DNA of 64,000 nt from Bacillota bacterium (GTDB lineage Bacteria; Bacillota; Clostridia; Christensenellales; Aristaeellaceae): NCBI GenBank assembly GCA_023411395.1, contig JAEYOV010000033.1, forward strand, positions 1-64,000. The letters run 5' to 3'. The translations under genes and the position numbers were made by a program. Within the stretch, counting starts at the first letter, position 1. The number at the start of each line of letters is the position of its first letter. Below the pieces are notes generated by a model, which was given only the letters and a program-made list of their open reading frames with translations, ran no database searches and was not told the DNA's origin. Positions 1 through 9,126 of the stretch are shown here, in pieces.

Positions 1-167
1 TTCTCTTTTTGATGTCCAAGCCCGCCCTGGCGTACATTGATCCCGCCACCACCTCCTATGTCGTTCAGATCATCGCCGGCATTGTACTGGCGGGCGGCGC
101 CGCAGTGGGCATTTACTGGCACAAAATCAAGAGGGTTTTGAAAAACCGCAAAAGGAACAAGCAGTAA
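1..167 (+). CDS. C-terminal part of a small membrane protein (partial at window start)
   Basis: The open frame enters from the left edge and stops with TAA at 165-167, giving at least 54 residues. The visible part has an alanine-tyrosine-ile-asp-pro (AYIDPATTSY) stretch, one hydrophobic helix (about VVQIIAGIVLAGGAAVGIYW) and a Lys/Arg-rich cytoplasmic tail. Small proteins with a YIDP motif ahead of one transmembrane helix are common unassigned Bacillota proteins. It lies 61 bases upstream of the LtaS-like gene on the same strand, so the two may be co-transcribed. Function unknown; the true start is outside the window. Confidence 0.6.
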   Translation, partial: LFLMSKPALAYIDPATTSYVVQIIAGIVLAGGAAVGIYWHKIKRVLKNRKRNKQ

Positions 168-228
168 GCCCATCCCAGCAGCGAAAGCCTTATGTTCAAA
201 TCAAATTACAGATGGGGAGTTCTCGCTT

Positions 229-1932
229 ATGGAAAAAAACGCGCCCGACAAAAAAAGCAGGTCCTTGCTGCCGGCGGCCTGCGTCAGCCTTTTCGCCTGT
301 TTTTCCTTTCTCGTATACGGTCCGCTGGATATGTACAGCCATAATATTTCCGATTTGTGGTTTAATGCTTCCCAATTGCTGCTGTGCATGGGCCTGGCCG
401 CCATCGCGGCTTTTGCCGCCTCCATGCTCGTTTTCTATCTGCTGCGCCTTGTGAATATCCGCCTGTACCGGGGCGCGATGGCGCTGTACTTCGGTGCCGC
501 CCTGGCAGCCTATTTGCAGGGGAACTTTTTCAACATCAACGCTGTCCCCTTGGCGGGGGATTCCGTCGTGTGGCCCAACCTTCTGCTACCCACCCTTTTG
601 AACTTAGGCATTTGGCTGGGGATTATACTGATCCCCGTGGCAATCCTCTGCTTTGCGCCCAAGCGTTTCGGCGTAATCGTCAAATCCGTATCCCTTGCAT
701 TGATCGTCATGCAACTGGCCAGTATGACAGCACTGCTCATCAACATGCCCCCGGACAAGAAACAAATATACACGATCACACAGGACAGGTTCAAGCTGTC
801 TCCCAAGGAAAACATTATTGTGCTGATAGCAGACTCCATCAGCACCGGATATATGGAAGAGCTGATGACGAAAGACCCGGAGGCGCTGGACTTTCTGGAC
901 GGGTTCACGTATTACCCCAACACGACGGGCGCCTACGGCAAGACCGCCGGGACCTACGCATACCTGATGAGCGGAAAATATTACCTGAACCAGCAGAATT
1001 TTGTGGATTATTGCAGGGAAGCATTCACCACGGACACCTTCTGGAAAGAGCTGAAAGAACTTGGGTACGATATCCACATTGGGGAGAACGGCAGCGGGGT
1101 GCCCTATTTCCCGGAGCAGGCGGAAGCGTTCAGCAACCTGGTGGTCCGGCAGCCGGAGGTCTCCTCCTATTTTACGATGGCCAAGCTTATGCTGAAAATG
1201 ACGGGGTATCGTTTTGCTCCGGATTTGATGAGGCCATTCCTTTTGAATGACTACCCGCCCGCTTTCGATTTGCTGATGCAATCGCCCAAGGGGCAGGCTC
1301 CCGTCACGGAAAAAATCGATCCTCCCTTTTATAGCGCGCTGGTAAAGGAAAAGCTGTCGGCCCAAGGGGAAGGCAAAGCCTTCCGCCTGTATTTCCTTCA
1401 GGGCGCCCACACGCCTTACCGCATGAACGCCAAGGCGCAGCGGGTGGCGGATAACTCCGTGAGCTACTACGAGCAGTTAAAGGGCGTGTTCCATATCTTC
1501 AGGGAATACCTGACCCAGCTGAAGGAACTGGGGCTGTATGATGACGCCACCATCATCATCATGACGGACCACGCCAAGACCACGACCCTTCAGGCCCTGA
1601 ACCCCACCTTCATGATCAAGCCCAAAGGCGCTTCCGGCGCTTTAGCCACTTCCCTGGCACCCATCAGCTATGAGGATTTCCGGCCCACCCTGATGAAGGC
1701 GGCGGGCGGGGATTACTTAAAATACGGCACACCTGTAGATGCCTGGAATGAAGGGGACGCCCGCGAGAGGAAATACTACATATATTACTGGACCAGGATA
1801 AAGGCCTCTGATTATTATTTCACCGACATCTATGAGCTGGCCGTCCATGGCGATGTGCGGGATCTGAACGAATATCAGCCTACCGGGAATGTCTATACCA
1901 GGGAGGGAATCAAGCAAGGCAAGCCCTATTAG
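229..1932 (+). CDS. LtaS-like membrane-anchored sulfatase / phosphoglycerol or phosphoethanolamine transferase family protein
   Basis: 567 residues. The N-terminal ~180 residues hold about five hydrophobic helices, followed by an alkaline-phosphatase-superfamily domain expected to face outside. In that domain NIIVLIADSIST (near residue 195) matches the first metal-binding strand, a Thr/Ser-rich stretch around TTGAYGKTAGTY is a likely nucleophile region, and IIMTDHAK (near residue 445) is the conserved metal-binding Asp-His. The architecture resembles LtaS and EptA-type enzymes, which move a phospholipid headgroup onto a cell-surface polymer. Substrate cannot be told from sequence. The start ATG follows a GGGGAG site. 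The gene converges on, and its stop overlaps, the LCP gene, itself an envelope-polymer family. Confidence 0.8.
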   Translation: MEKNAPDKKSRSLLPAACVSLFACFSFLVYGPLDMYSHNISDLWFNASQLLLCMGLAAIAAFAASMLVFYLLRLVNIRLYRGAMALYFGAALAAYLQGNFFNINAVPLAGDSVVWPNLLLPTLLNLGIWLGIILIPVAILCFAPKRFGVIVKSVSLALIVMQLASMTALLINMPPDKKQIYTITQDRFKLSPKENIIVLIADSISTGYMEELMTKDPEALDFLDGFTYYPNTTGAYGKTAGTYAYLMSGKYYLNQQNFVDYCREAFTTDTFWKELKELGYDIHIGENGSGVPYFPEQAEAFSNLVVRQPEVSSYFTMAKLMLKMTGYRFAPDLMRPFLLNDYPPAFDLLMQSPKGQAPVTEKIDPPFYSALVKEKLSAQGEGKAFRLYFLQGAHTPYRMNAKAQRVADNSVSYYEQLKGVFHIFREYLTQLKELGLYDDATIIIMTDHAKTTTLQALNPTFMIKPKGASGALATSLAPISYEDFRPTLMKAAGGDYLKYGTPVDAWNEGDARERKYYIYYWTRIKASDYYFTDIYELAVHGDVRDLNEYQPTGNVYTREGIKQGKPY

Positions 1933-2771
1933 CGGCCATACAAAAAGTCTTTCAGCTCCGTTGCTTCCTCCGTGTTTTCCGTTGCCATGGGATTTTGATG
2001 GTTCAGCCGCTCCAAAACCTCCTTGGATGGGAAACTTGCTGTTTCCATTTGTGAAATCCCGGCAGACATTACGTTCAGCGCAACCTCCATCATATCCATC
2101 AGGGTCATGTTTGTTTCCACATAAGCCACCAATTCTGAGACCAGTTTTATCAGGGAATCAAACCCCATCTTCACGCCTTTTTGCATGCAGGCGGCAAGTA
2201 CCTTCATCAAATGGGAGCCGCCTGCGTCCTCCCCTTCCCCCGTATGGTCCTTCATATAAGCCAGTGCCTGCGCGCCCGATAGCGTTTGCAGGCCGGCTTT
2301 TTGGAAGGCTTTTGTTTTCTTGTCCGCCATCAGGATCGCCAATTCACTAACCCGGACGTCGATGTCCACGCCATCCAGCGCGTTGATGATCTTCTCCATT
2401 CCGCTTAAATCCACTGAAATGAATTGGGTGATATCCAGTCCAAAAAGATCATTGATCGTTTCCAACGCAAGCCGCGGCCCGACAAGCGCCATGGTCATGC
2501 CCAGCTTCATGTCGCCGCCGTCAGCCCCCTTTGTCACAATGTCCCGGTTGACAGACGCCAGCCTTACCACCCCCGTATCCAGGTTCAAAGCGGCGATGAT
2601 AATGGCGGAGGCGTTGCGCGCTTCCCCCTCCGTCTGATCTGATCCCAACAAAAGAATTGTGATGCTGCGGGGGGAAGACTTCTCCGCCAAAGCATTTTGA
2701 CAAAAGCCTGTCCATGTCGGCAGCACAAGGATAAGTGCCAGCATAAACGCCAGGGCACGCCGTTTCATCAT
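1929..2771 (-). CDS. Degenerate LytR-CpsA-Psr (LCP) family protein
   Basis: About 280 residues from the ATG at 2771, which sits 7 bases after GGAGAG; the frame is open to 2822 but has no better site there. It starts with a signal-anchor (KRRALAFMLALILVLPTW). The LCP core begins with ITILLLGSD and keeps the ASVNRD strand, matching SIPRD of the family. The Asp of the usual R/L-S-D-T segment is replaced (NASAII), and the Arg-rich R-x-R-Q region is replaced by EDAGGSHLM, so the pyrophosphate-binding arginines of active LCP ligases appear to be lost. LCP enzymes attach wall polymers to peptidoglycan; this copy may be a non-catalytic relative. It follows the sensor kinase by 51 bases, probably in one operon. 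Confidence 0.75.
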   Translation of the reverse strand: MMKRRALAFMLALILVLPTWTGFCQNALAEKSSPRSITILLLGSDQTEGEARNASAIIIAALNLDTGVVRLASVNRDIVTKGADGGDMKLGMTMALVGPRLALETINDLFGLDITQFISVDLSGMEKIINALDGVDIDVRVSELAILMADKKTKAFQKAGLQTLSGAQALAYMKDHTGEGEDAGGSHLMKVLAACMQKGVKMGFDSLIKLVSELVAYVETNMTLMDMMEVALNVMSAGISQMETASFPSKEVLERLNHQNPMATENTEEATELKDFLYGR

Positions 2772-2822
2772 CGTTTCTCTCTCCATTCGCTCCATGGCAC
2801 AGCCAGCCAGGGAACTGAACAT

Positions 2823-3704
2823 CTATAGCCTCAGCATCACGCTGGCGGTAAAGGTTTGCCCATCCCACTTAGGAACATATTCCCCCTGATGGCGGCCGGC
2901 GATGGCGCGGATGCTTTTGATGCCCAGGCCGCCGGATGCGCCTTTGCGGCTGACGATATGGCCTTCCTCCTTCATCACCGTCCCGTCAAACGTGTTCTTC
3001 ACGGATATCAGCAACTGGCTGCCCTGGGGCGCGCCTTTCAGCAGGATCTGCCGCTGGCCTTCAGGCGCTTTTTTGCATGCTTCCCACGCGTTCTCCAGCA
3101 AATTGCCAAAGAGCGTGCACAACTCAAAGCTGTCCATGGACGGGCTCTCCGGCAAATCCACGGCAGCGGAAAAATCAATGCCCTCCTCCCGGCACCTTTT
3201 TTCATAACCGATCAGCAGCGCGTTTACCGCCGGGTTCAGGCAAAACTGCGGCAGGTTGCCTTCGTCGCACTTGGTGCCAAAAGCCAGCAAGTACGTCCGC
3301 GCTTCCTTAATCCTGCCCGTTTCCAGCAAAATCTGCGCCACGTGCAGGTGGTGCTTGCAGTCGTGCCGCAGGATGCGGGCCGTTTCCACCATACTTGTGA
3401 CTTCCCCCATATGCGCCGTGGTGGCATTGATGATGTGCCTGGCCAGTTCCAGGTCGAAGGCTGCCTGGGTCCTGGCACGGGTTGCCAGGATGGCCAGAAC
3501 AAGCACGGCTATGCTCCACATTACAAACAGGAAAAGCAGCGCGGGAAAGATGGGCTCCTTGCCTGCTTCCGCCCCAAACGCCATGGGGAGGAGTACGCCG
3601 CCAAGGCATGGGCCGAAGGCATAAGCTACCCATGCCCAGCCGGTTTTGCGGGAAAGCAGCCCCCGGATAAGCTTTTGCCATCCCGCTTTCATCCACTGCA
3701 TCAT
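2823..3704 (-). CDS. GHKL sensor histidine kinase (AgrC/CitA-type cytoplasmic core)
   Basis: The start chosen is ATG 3704 with GGGAGAG 6 bases upstream; a TTG at 3722 is also in frame. Two hydrophobic segments (about residues 25-45 and 52-75) are followed by an H-box RHDCKHHLHVAQ with the likely phosphorylated His, an N-box GNLLENAWEAC and a glycine-rich G-box GGLGIKSI. This is the short GHKL ATPase type that pairs with LytTR regulators, and such a regulator is encoded divergently at 3951. The sensing part is minimal, with two helices instead of the six or seven of AgrC. The LCP-like gene lies 51 bases downstream on the same strand, so that protein may assist sensing or be a target. Confidence 0.88.
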   Translation of the reverse strand: MMQWMKAGWQKLIRGLLSRKTGWAWVAYAFGPCLGGVLLPMAFGAEAGKEPIFPALLFLFVMWSIAVLVLAILATRARTQAAFDLELARHIINATTAHMGEVTSMVETARILRHDCKHHLHVAQILLETGRIKEARTYLLAFGTKCDEGNLPQFCLNPAVNALLIGYEKRCREEGIDFSAAVDLPESPSMDSFELCTLFGNLLENAWEACKKAPEGQRQILLKGAPQGSQLLISVKNTFDGTVMKEEGHIVSRKGASGGLGIKSIRAIAGRHQGEYVPKWDGQTFTASVMLRL

Positions 3705-3828
3705 GAAATTCTCTCCCGTCAAAGCATTCCGCCTGCAAAATTACCGGACAGATTTCGCTCATACAGAAATGATTTCCCTGTCCATTATCATACCATAAAC
3801 AAGCCGCGCGAAATTTATAACAATGCGG

Positions 3829-3884
3829 TTGATTTTGGGAACGTTTGACGGAAACACCATTTTGTTCCGCAGTTCCCCTATAAT
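3829..3884 (+). promoter_or_regulatory. Candidate activator-type promoter of the LytTR regulator gene
   Basis: A perfect -10 hexamer TATAAT lies at 3879-3884, about 67 bases before the regulator start, but no good -35 is found 16-18 bases upstream. Two GTTGA/GTTTGA half-sites (around 3829 and 3842) precede it. LytTR proteins bind short direct repeats upstream of weak -35 regions, so autoregulation is plausible. Inference from motif only. Confidence 0.35.
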
Positions 3885-3950
3885 AACCATACACAGGCGG
3901 ATGGATAGGTAAGTTCAAAAAGCAAGGCATCCGGCGGAAGGGAGAAGCGT

Positions 3951-4703
3951 ATGATCCGCATCGCAATCTGTGAAGATGAAAACATCATGCTGGAGGATAT
4001 CAGCCGCATGGTCATGGATTACGCCAATGCAAACCCGCAGTTGGGCATCACGGCGCATTCCTTCCATTCCGCTTTCGACCTGCTGGAATGCCTTGACAGG
4101 AAGGATGCCTCTTTTCATATCTACCTGCTGGATATTTTGATGCCCATGATGAACGGGATCGACCTGGGCCGCCGGATCCGCAAGGCCGACGACCAGGCGG
4201 TGATTATCTTTATGACCTCCTCCGCGGAATACGCTCTGGAATCCTTCAAGGTATCGCCGCTGCAATACCTGGTCAAGCCCGTTAATGAAATCACACTCTT
4301 TTCCGCGTTGGAAAAGGCCTGCCAAAGGGCACGGCAAACGGCGGATGTTCACGCGCTGGTGCGGGTGAGGGGCGGGATCGCCTGCGTCCGCTATCACCAG
4401 ATCTCCTTTATTGAATACATGAACCATACCATGACGTATCATCTGACCACGGGCAAAACATTGACCACCATGGTATTGCGGGAATCCTTTACAGACTGCA
4501 CGGAGCAGTACCTGCAGGATTCCCGGTTCATTAAACCCCACGCCTCATTCGTTCTGAACATGGACCATGTGCAGGTGATGACCGCCAGGGAGTTTGAAAT
4601 GACAGGCGGGGAGATCGTTCCCATCTCCAAAAGGGCCTATGCCCAGGCGCGCAAGCAGTTTACGGATTATATCCTTGCCCGCCACGGCGGTTTGGCGCAA
4701 TAA
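3951..4703 (+). CDS. LytTR-family response regulator (AgrA/LytR-like)
   Basis: 250 residues, ATG preceded by GGAAGGGAG. Residues 1-125 form a receiver: acidic pair in ICEDENIM, phosphoacceptor Asp in LLDILMPMMNGIDL (near residue 60) and the conserved Lys in YLVKPV. Residues ~145-245 are a LytTR DNA-binding domain, including ISFIEYMNHTMTYH and FIKPHASFVLNMDHV. It is divergent from the GHKL kinase gene, the usual arrangement of a cognate pair. No precursor for a peptide pheromone was seen beside it. Its stop abuts the convergent small gene of the YIEGIA pair. Confidence 0.92.
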   Translation: MIRIAICEDENIMLEDISRMVMDYANANPQLGITAHSFHSAFDLLECLDRKDASFHIYLLDILMPMMNGIDLGRRIRKADDQAVIIFMTSSAEYALESFKVSPLQYLVKPVNEITLFSALEKACQRARQTADVHALVRVRGGIACVRYHQISFIEYMNHTMTYHLTTGKTLTTMVLRESFTDCTEQYLQDSRFIKPHASFVLNMDHVQVMTAREFEMTGGEIVPISKRAYAQARKQFTDYILARHGGLAQ

Positions 4704-4910
4704 TTACGCCTGGTTCACGATCATATAGTCTCCGTTTTTCAACTGAATGACATTCGCCCGAAGCGCGCGGCTGATATCCAGCAGCGTTTGCTGTTTTTCC
4801 GCTTCATCCCGAATGCAAAGGCACAGCGGATCGCCGCCGGCAATTTTGTCCGGGTTATCGGTGATATAGACCAGGATCTGCACGCTGCCTTTCATGCTGC
4901 CTCCGCTCAT
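4704..4910 (-). CDS. Small partner (capping complex subunit) of the YIEGIA protein
   Basis: 68 residues from ATG 4910 (an alternative ATG lies at 4895). The compact, charged alpha/beta-like sequence contains VQILVYITDNPDKIAGGD and ends NGDYMIVNQA. Its start overlaps the stop of the YIEGIA gene, the usual position of the short protein known as the capping complex subunit for YIEGIA. Identification rests on this gene pairing and on the general look of the sequence, not on a search. The longer open frame upstream to 5084 runs through the YIEGIA gene in another frame and is not expected to be used. Confidence 0.65.
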   Translation of the reverse strand: MSGGSMKGSVQILVYITDNPDKIAGGDPLCLCIRDEAEKQQTLLDISRALRANVIQLKNGDYMIVNQA

Positions 4911-5806
4911 CCCGCCGTCATGATGCGGCGGATCTTTCTTGAGTTTTCCAGAATGGGCGTATTTGCAACGGCGTGGATCATCTTGCCCACATCGCGGACG
5001 ATGGGTACGATGGCGATCAAAATCACGCCGTTTTTGTAATTCTTGCGCGTAAATTGAAAGCGTTTTACCCCCAGAGACCGGCAAGCCTCAAACAGCATGG
5101 CCTGCCTTTGCCCCAGGCTGTCCAGCGTAACGCGGAACTGGTCCGACTTGGGGGTAACGACAACGGCGATTCCTTCCCTTAAAAACAGGTCCTTGCTCCG
5201 TGTGGTACCCAGCACGCTGGTCACAAACATATCGTCCACGTACAGTTCCGAACCTTCGACCCTGATCTTTCCTTCCTTTATGGTGCAAATATCCCCCACG
5301 GCTTTCCCCTTGGTGAAATGCTTGATCAGAAGCGTTACAGCAAGGCCAGCCGCAACGCCGGCGGCTATTTGAACAAGCAGCGCCTGCCCGCCAAGCAAGT
5401 TCATGCAAAGCACGGCGGCCACAGCCGCGGCCAGGGACACATAATGCCTTGCTTCATATGTTTTGGCAATCCCGTCAATATAAGCCGGCCCGCGTTTTGT
5501 GTATCCCACATGATCCAGTTTGGCCAGGCTTTCACCTTCAGTTTTGCGGATATCGCGAAAATGCTGCGTTGCCAGGGCCAGAAAGGTAATGGCGGTGAAA
5601 TCCTGCTCGATCAGCGCCGGAATGGCCACGGCACCTAGGGCGGAGGCGACAAAGCCGGTGACCAGGTTATTGAACAGGCCGTTGGGATAAGTTGGCGTCT
5701 GGCGGTAATCCACGTATAGCGTAATCACCCGGGCAATCATGCCTGTTAGGATGCCGGTGAGAATCATCACCACATATTCCTGGCTCAGCACTTCCTTGCC
5801 TTCCAT
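4907..5806 (-). CDS. YIEGIA family membrane protein
   Basis: 299 residues from ATG 5806. The diagnostic segment reads AYIDGIAKTYEARHYVSLAA here, matching the YIEGIA signature of a family found in spore-forming Bacillota. At least four hydrophobic stretches are visible: VVMILTGILTGMIARVITLY, LVTGFVASALGAVAIPAL, YVSLAAAVAAVLCMNLL and VQIAAGVAAGLAVTLLI. The soluble C-terminal third carries conserved-looking acidic and basic patches. The role is thought to be linked to sporulation but is not established from this sequence. The frame is open much further upstream, antisense to the Mo-hydroxylase gene; I cut it at the Met that gives the normal family length. The start site is only weakly supported (GGTGG five bases upstream). 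Confidence 0.8.
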   Translation of the reverse strand: MEGKEVLSQEYVVMILTGILTGMIARVITLYVDYRQTPTYPNGLFNNLVTGFVASALGAVAIPALIEQDFTAITFLALATQHFRDIRKTEGESLAKLDHVGYTKRGPAYIDGIAKTYEARHYVSLAAAVAAVLCMNLLGGQALLVQIAAGVAAGLAVTLLIKHFTKGKAVGDICTIKEGKIRVEGSELYVDDMFVTSVLGTTRSKDLFLREGIAVVVTPKSDQFRVTLDSLGQRQAMLFEACRSLGVKRFQFTRKNYKNGVILIAIVPIVRDVGKMIHAVANTPILENSRKIRRIMTAG

Positions 5807-5959
5807 ACCATCCACCACGCCTTCATGCAGTACAGCCCTTATTCTTGTGAGCGCACGGAAAATTATGCAAACGGAGGCGCAACAAAACAACATTTGAATC
5901 AAACTCCAAAAACGGAGAAGATTATAAAATAGCCATTCCAAACAAAAAGGGGGAAGGAT

Positions 5960-8299
5960 ATGGAGAATGGACTGCTGGGCATGTCGCCGCGCAGGCCGGA
6001 TGGCCTGGACAAGGCCGGGGGTCAACTGCGGTTTATCAAAGATACGGTGGAGGCCGGCTGCCTGCACGCCATGCTGCATGTATCCGAAGAAGCCCACGGC
6101 AACATACGGTCCATTGACTTGCAGGAAGCGCTTGCAGTCCCCGGCGTGCTGTCTGTTTTGACCGGGGAAGACTGCGCCGTGCTGATTGGGAGCCAAATCC
6201 AGGACATGCCCCTTCTGGCCCGGGAAACGGTGCGCTATTGTGGTGAGCCGGTGGCCATGGTGGTGGCAAAGGAAGCCTGGCAGGCCCAGCAGGCCGCTTC
6301 CCGCATCCGCGTCACATACGACCCTTTGCCTGTGGTGAATGATGTGGCGTCGTCGCTGCTGCCCAACGCGCCCCTTTTGCATCCCCGCATGGAAGAATAC
6401 AAGCCTACTGCCGGAGACCTGCACCCTTCCCCAGATACCAACATTGTCAACCATGTCAAGATCCGCAAAGGGGACATGGCATCGGGTTGGGCACTTAGCG
6501 AAGTAACGGTGGAGGGGCATTTCACGCTTCCCCAGTGTGCCCACGGGTATATGGAAACACGCTGCGCTGCCGCCCAGATCATGGGGGATGGCACGGTGGT
6601 GATCGAAACCGCCTCCCAGGCTCCCCATGCGCTTAGGATCGCCATGGCCGAAGCTTTTGGGCTGACCCAGGGGCAGGTGGAGGTAGTTGGCTTCCATTTG
6701 GGCGGCGCCTATGGCGGGAAGGTGAACGGCCATCCCGAAATGCTGGCATACCTTGCTTCCAGGGCGGTGGGAGGCAAAAAAGTCGCGTTGTTTTTAACCA
6801 GGGAACAATGCTTTACAAGCGTAGGCTGCAAGATCGGCGCGGACTGCACCATGAAAATCGGCGCCCGGCTGGATGGAAAAATCATGGCATTGGAGGCGCT
6901 GTATCACCTGGATACAGGCGCTTATGCCGATTCAGGGCCGCGTATGGCCCACGCCGCCGCCTCCAGCACGGGGGAGCTTTATGCTATCGACCACATCCAA
7001 TGCGACGCGCTGTGCGTGTACACCAATCACGTCTACGCCACCTCCTTCCGGGGATTCGGCCATGAAGTATCCATCTTCTGCATGGAACGCATGATGGACA
7101 AGCTGGCCGCCGCGTTGAATATGGATGGCATCACACTTCGCAGAAAGAATCTGGTCAAACCCGGCGACACATCCCCCACCCAGGTGCATTTCACCAGCAG
7201 CAATCTGGGCGACCCCATGGGCTGCCTCAACAAGGCTGCGGAAATGATCCGCTGGGACGAAGGCGCGGTCATACCGGTTGGGGAAGACAAGGTGCGGGCC
7301 AAGGGGATGGCATGCCTATCGAAAACCTCCAGTTCCCCCACTGACGCGGGCTCCGCGGCGGTGATCCTCTTTTGCCCCGATGGCAGCGTGAATGTAAACT
7401 GCGGCGTTGTGGAATGCGGGCAGGGGTTTGCATCCACCATCCGGCAGATTCTGGCGGAGAAGCTGCGCATGGATCCCCAAAGAATCTTCGTGATGGAGCG
7501 GATCGACACCAGGGTCGCGCCGGAGCATTGGAAGACCGTCGCCAGCATGTCCAACTTTCTGGCGGGAAACGCTGTGCTGGCGGCAGCGGAAGATGCTATC
7601 GACCAGCTCAAGCGGAAGGCGGCCATCGCCCTGAAATGCCAGGAGCGCCATTTGGAAGTAGGCGGGGAAAGGGTGTATCAGGTCAGTGACCCGGAGGCCT
7701 ATGTGGAGATCAAGCATCTCACCGGCGGGCTGAATCTTGAAAACGGCACTTCCGTCGGCACCCACATCATCGGCCGGGGCAGCTACATCATGGAGCATCT
7801 GTCCACCCTGGATACGGAAACGGGCAGAGGCAGGAGCGGCCCCTACTGGACGGCGGGCGCCCAGGCGGTGGAAATCGAATATGACAGGAGGACGTGCGAA
7901 TTCCGCCTGCTCAAGGCTGTCACCGCGGTGGACGCCGGCAAGGTGGTTCATCATGCCATCAGCCGTGGACAGATCACCGGGGCTATGCACATGGGGCTGA
8001 GTGTGGCCACACGTGAGCATTTTGCGTACAACGACCGGGCGCAGCTATGCGCCACCAGCTTCCGCACCTACAAGCTGCTCCACTTTGGGCAAAGCTCTGC
8101 CTATGAAGTGGCCTTTCTGGAAACGCCCAACAAGGACGGTCCCTACGGCTTAAGGGGCATCGGAGAGCATGGCATACTGGGCATGGGCCCCGCATTGGCC
8201 AATGCGCTGTCACGGGCCTGCGGCTATGAGATGGACGATCTTCCCCTGAAATTTGAAAAGCTGTGGCAAAAGGCCGGACGGGGGGAGGCATCCAAATGA
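5960..8299 (+). CDS. Xanthine dehydrogenase-family molybdopterin-binding (catalytic) subunit
   Basis: 779 residues after a GGGGGAAGG site. An N-terminal a/b-hammerhead domain (~1-125) leads to the Mo-cofactor domains. Recognisable elements are the G-A-Y-G-G-K loop (HLGGAYGGKVN), the TSFRGFGHE segment matching FRGFG of the family, an ECGQG loop, and the C-terminal GLRGIGEHGIL with the catalytic Glu that attacks at the Mo centre. The family hydroxylates N-heterocycles, aldehydes or CO; the substrate cannot be assigned. The next gene overlaps it by four bases (ATGA), then come the Fe-S subunit and a membrane protein. No XdhC/MocA-type maturation gene is in the window, so the cofactor must come from elsewhere. 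Confidence 0.92.
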   Translation: MENGLLGMSPRRPDGLDKAGGQLRFIKDTVEAGCLHAMLHVSEEAHGNIRSIDLQEALAVPGVLSVLTGEDCAVLIGSQIQDMPLLARETVRYCGEPVAMVVAKEAWQAQQAASRIRVTYDPLPVVNDVASSLLPNAPLLHPRMEEYKPTAGDLHPSPDTNIVNHVKIRKGDMASGWALSEVTVEGHFTLPQCAHGYMETRCAAAQIMGDGTVVIETASQAPHALRIAMAEAFGLTQGQVEVVGFHLGGAYGGKVNGHPEMLAYLASRAVGGKKVALFLTREQCFTSVGCKIGADCTMKIGARLDGKIMALEALYHLDTGAYADSGPRMAHAAASSTGELYAIDHIQCDALCVYTNHVYATSFRGFGHEVSIFCMERMMDKLAAALNMDGITLRRKNLVKPGDTSPTQVHFTSSNLGDPMGCLNKAAEMIRWDEGAVIPVGEDKVRAKGMACLSKTSSSPTDAGSAAVILFCPDGSVNVNCGVVECGQGFASTIRQILAEKLRMDPQRIFVMERIDTRVAPEHWKTVASMSNFLAGNAVLAAAEDAIDQLKRKAAIALKCQERHLEVGGERVYQVSDPEAYVEIKHLTGGLNLENGTSVGTHIIGRGSYIMEHLSTLDTETGRGRSGPYWTAGAQAVEIEYDRRTCEFRLLKAVTAVDAGKVVHHAISRGQITGAMHMGLSVATREHFAYNDRAQLCATSFRTYKLLHFGQSSAYEVAFLETPNKDGPYGLRGIGEHGILGMGPALANALSRACGYEMDDLPLKFEKLWQKAGRGEASK

Positions 8300-9126
8300 T
8301 CCCTTTCACTTTCTCCTATTGGCAGCCGCAAACGCTTAAGGAAGCGGCGGACGCCTACATGGCCTGCGAAGGCCGGGGTGAAAAGCCGCTGTACTATGGC
8401 GGAGGAACGGAAATCATCACCATGGGGCGGGTAAACAGCCTCAAATTCGGCGCGGTGATCGACCTGAAAGCAATCCCGGAGCTTTCGGGCCTTAATCGGG
8501 AGGGAGACCGCTTGATATTGGGGGCCGCGGAAACGCTCAACAGCATTGCCCGCTGGAACGCGTTCCCGCTTTTGACAAAGTGCTGCTCCCGCGTGGCGGA
8601 TCATACCGCACAGTGCAAAATCACCCTGGGCGGCAACATTGCGGGTACCATCATCTACCGCGAGGCCGTTTTGGCGCTGCTGCTGGCCGGCGCCACGGCG
8701 GAGCTGTACGGGCCCCAAGGGGCCCGCGCCGTGAAGCTTTCCACCTTGTTTTCGCCCAAATTGGCCCTTATGCCGGGAGAGTTCTTTGTTCGGTTTTCGC
8801 TGGACGCAGGTAAAGCCGGTCTGCCCTTTGTACATGCCAAGCATGTGGACAGCGAAAAAATCGGCTATCCCCTGTTCACGCTGGCCGCCGTCCGGGAGAA
8901 GGGGGTAATGAAGGCCGCTGTCAGCGGTCTGTTCCCTTACCCCGTCTTGCTGGAATTTCCGGCCGCGAATACGGAACCGGACCCGGCGCTGCTTGAAAGG
9001 CAATTCCATGACCAGCTTCCCGGGCAGCCCCTTTCCGATGTGCTGGGTTCGGGGGAATACCGCCTGTTCCGGTTGAAGGAAGCGCTTTGCGATATGATGG
9101 CAAGACTGAAGGAGGAAGCGCATTGA
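8296..9126 (+). CDS. FAD-binding medium subunit of a molybdenum hydroxylase
   Basis: 276 residues from ATG 8296, whose ATGA overlaps the stop of the Mo subunit; GGGGGAGG lies 7 bases upstream. The N-terminus FTFSYWQPQTLKEAADAY and the segment YYGGGTEIITMGR are typical of the CoxM/XdhB FAD subunit. The family's T-x-G-G-N element is represented by ITLGGNIAGTIIYR, near residue 120. It would pass electrons from the 2Fe-2S subunit to an external acceptor. The protein matches the usual length for the family (~280). Confidence 0.9.
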   Translation: MIPFTFSYWQPQTLKEAADAYMACEGRGEKPLYYGGGTEIITMGRVNSLKFGAVIDLKAIPELSGLNREGDRLILGAAETLNSIARWNAFPLLTKCCSRVADHTAQCKITLGGNIAGTIIYREAVLALLLAGATAELYGPQGARAVKLSTLFSPKLALMPGEFFVRFSLDAGKAGLPFVHAKHVDSEKIGYPLFTLAAVREKGVMKAAVSGLFPYPVLLEFPAANTEPDPALLERQFHDQLPGQPLSDVLGSGEYRLFRLKEALCDMMARLKEEAH

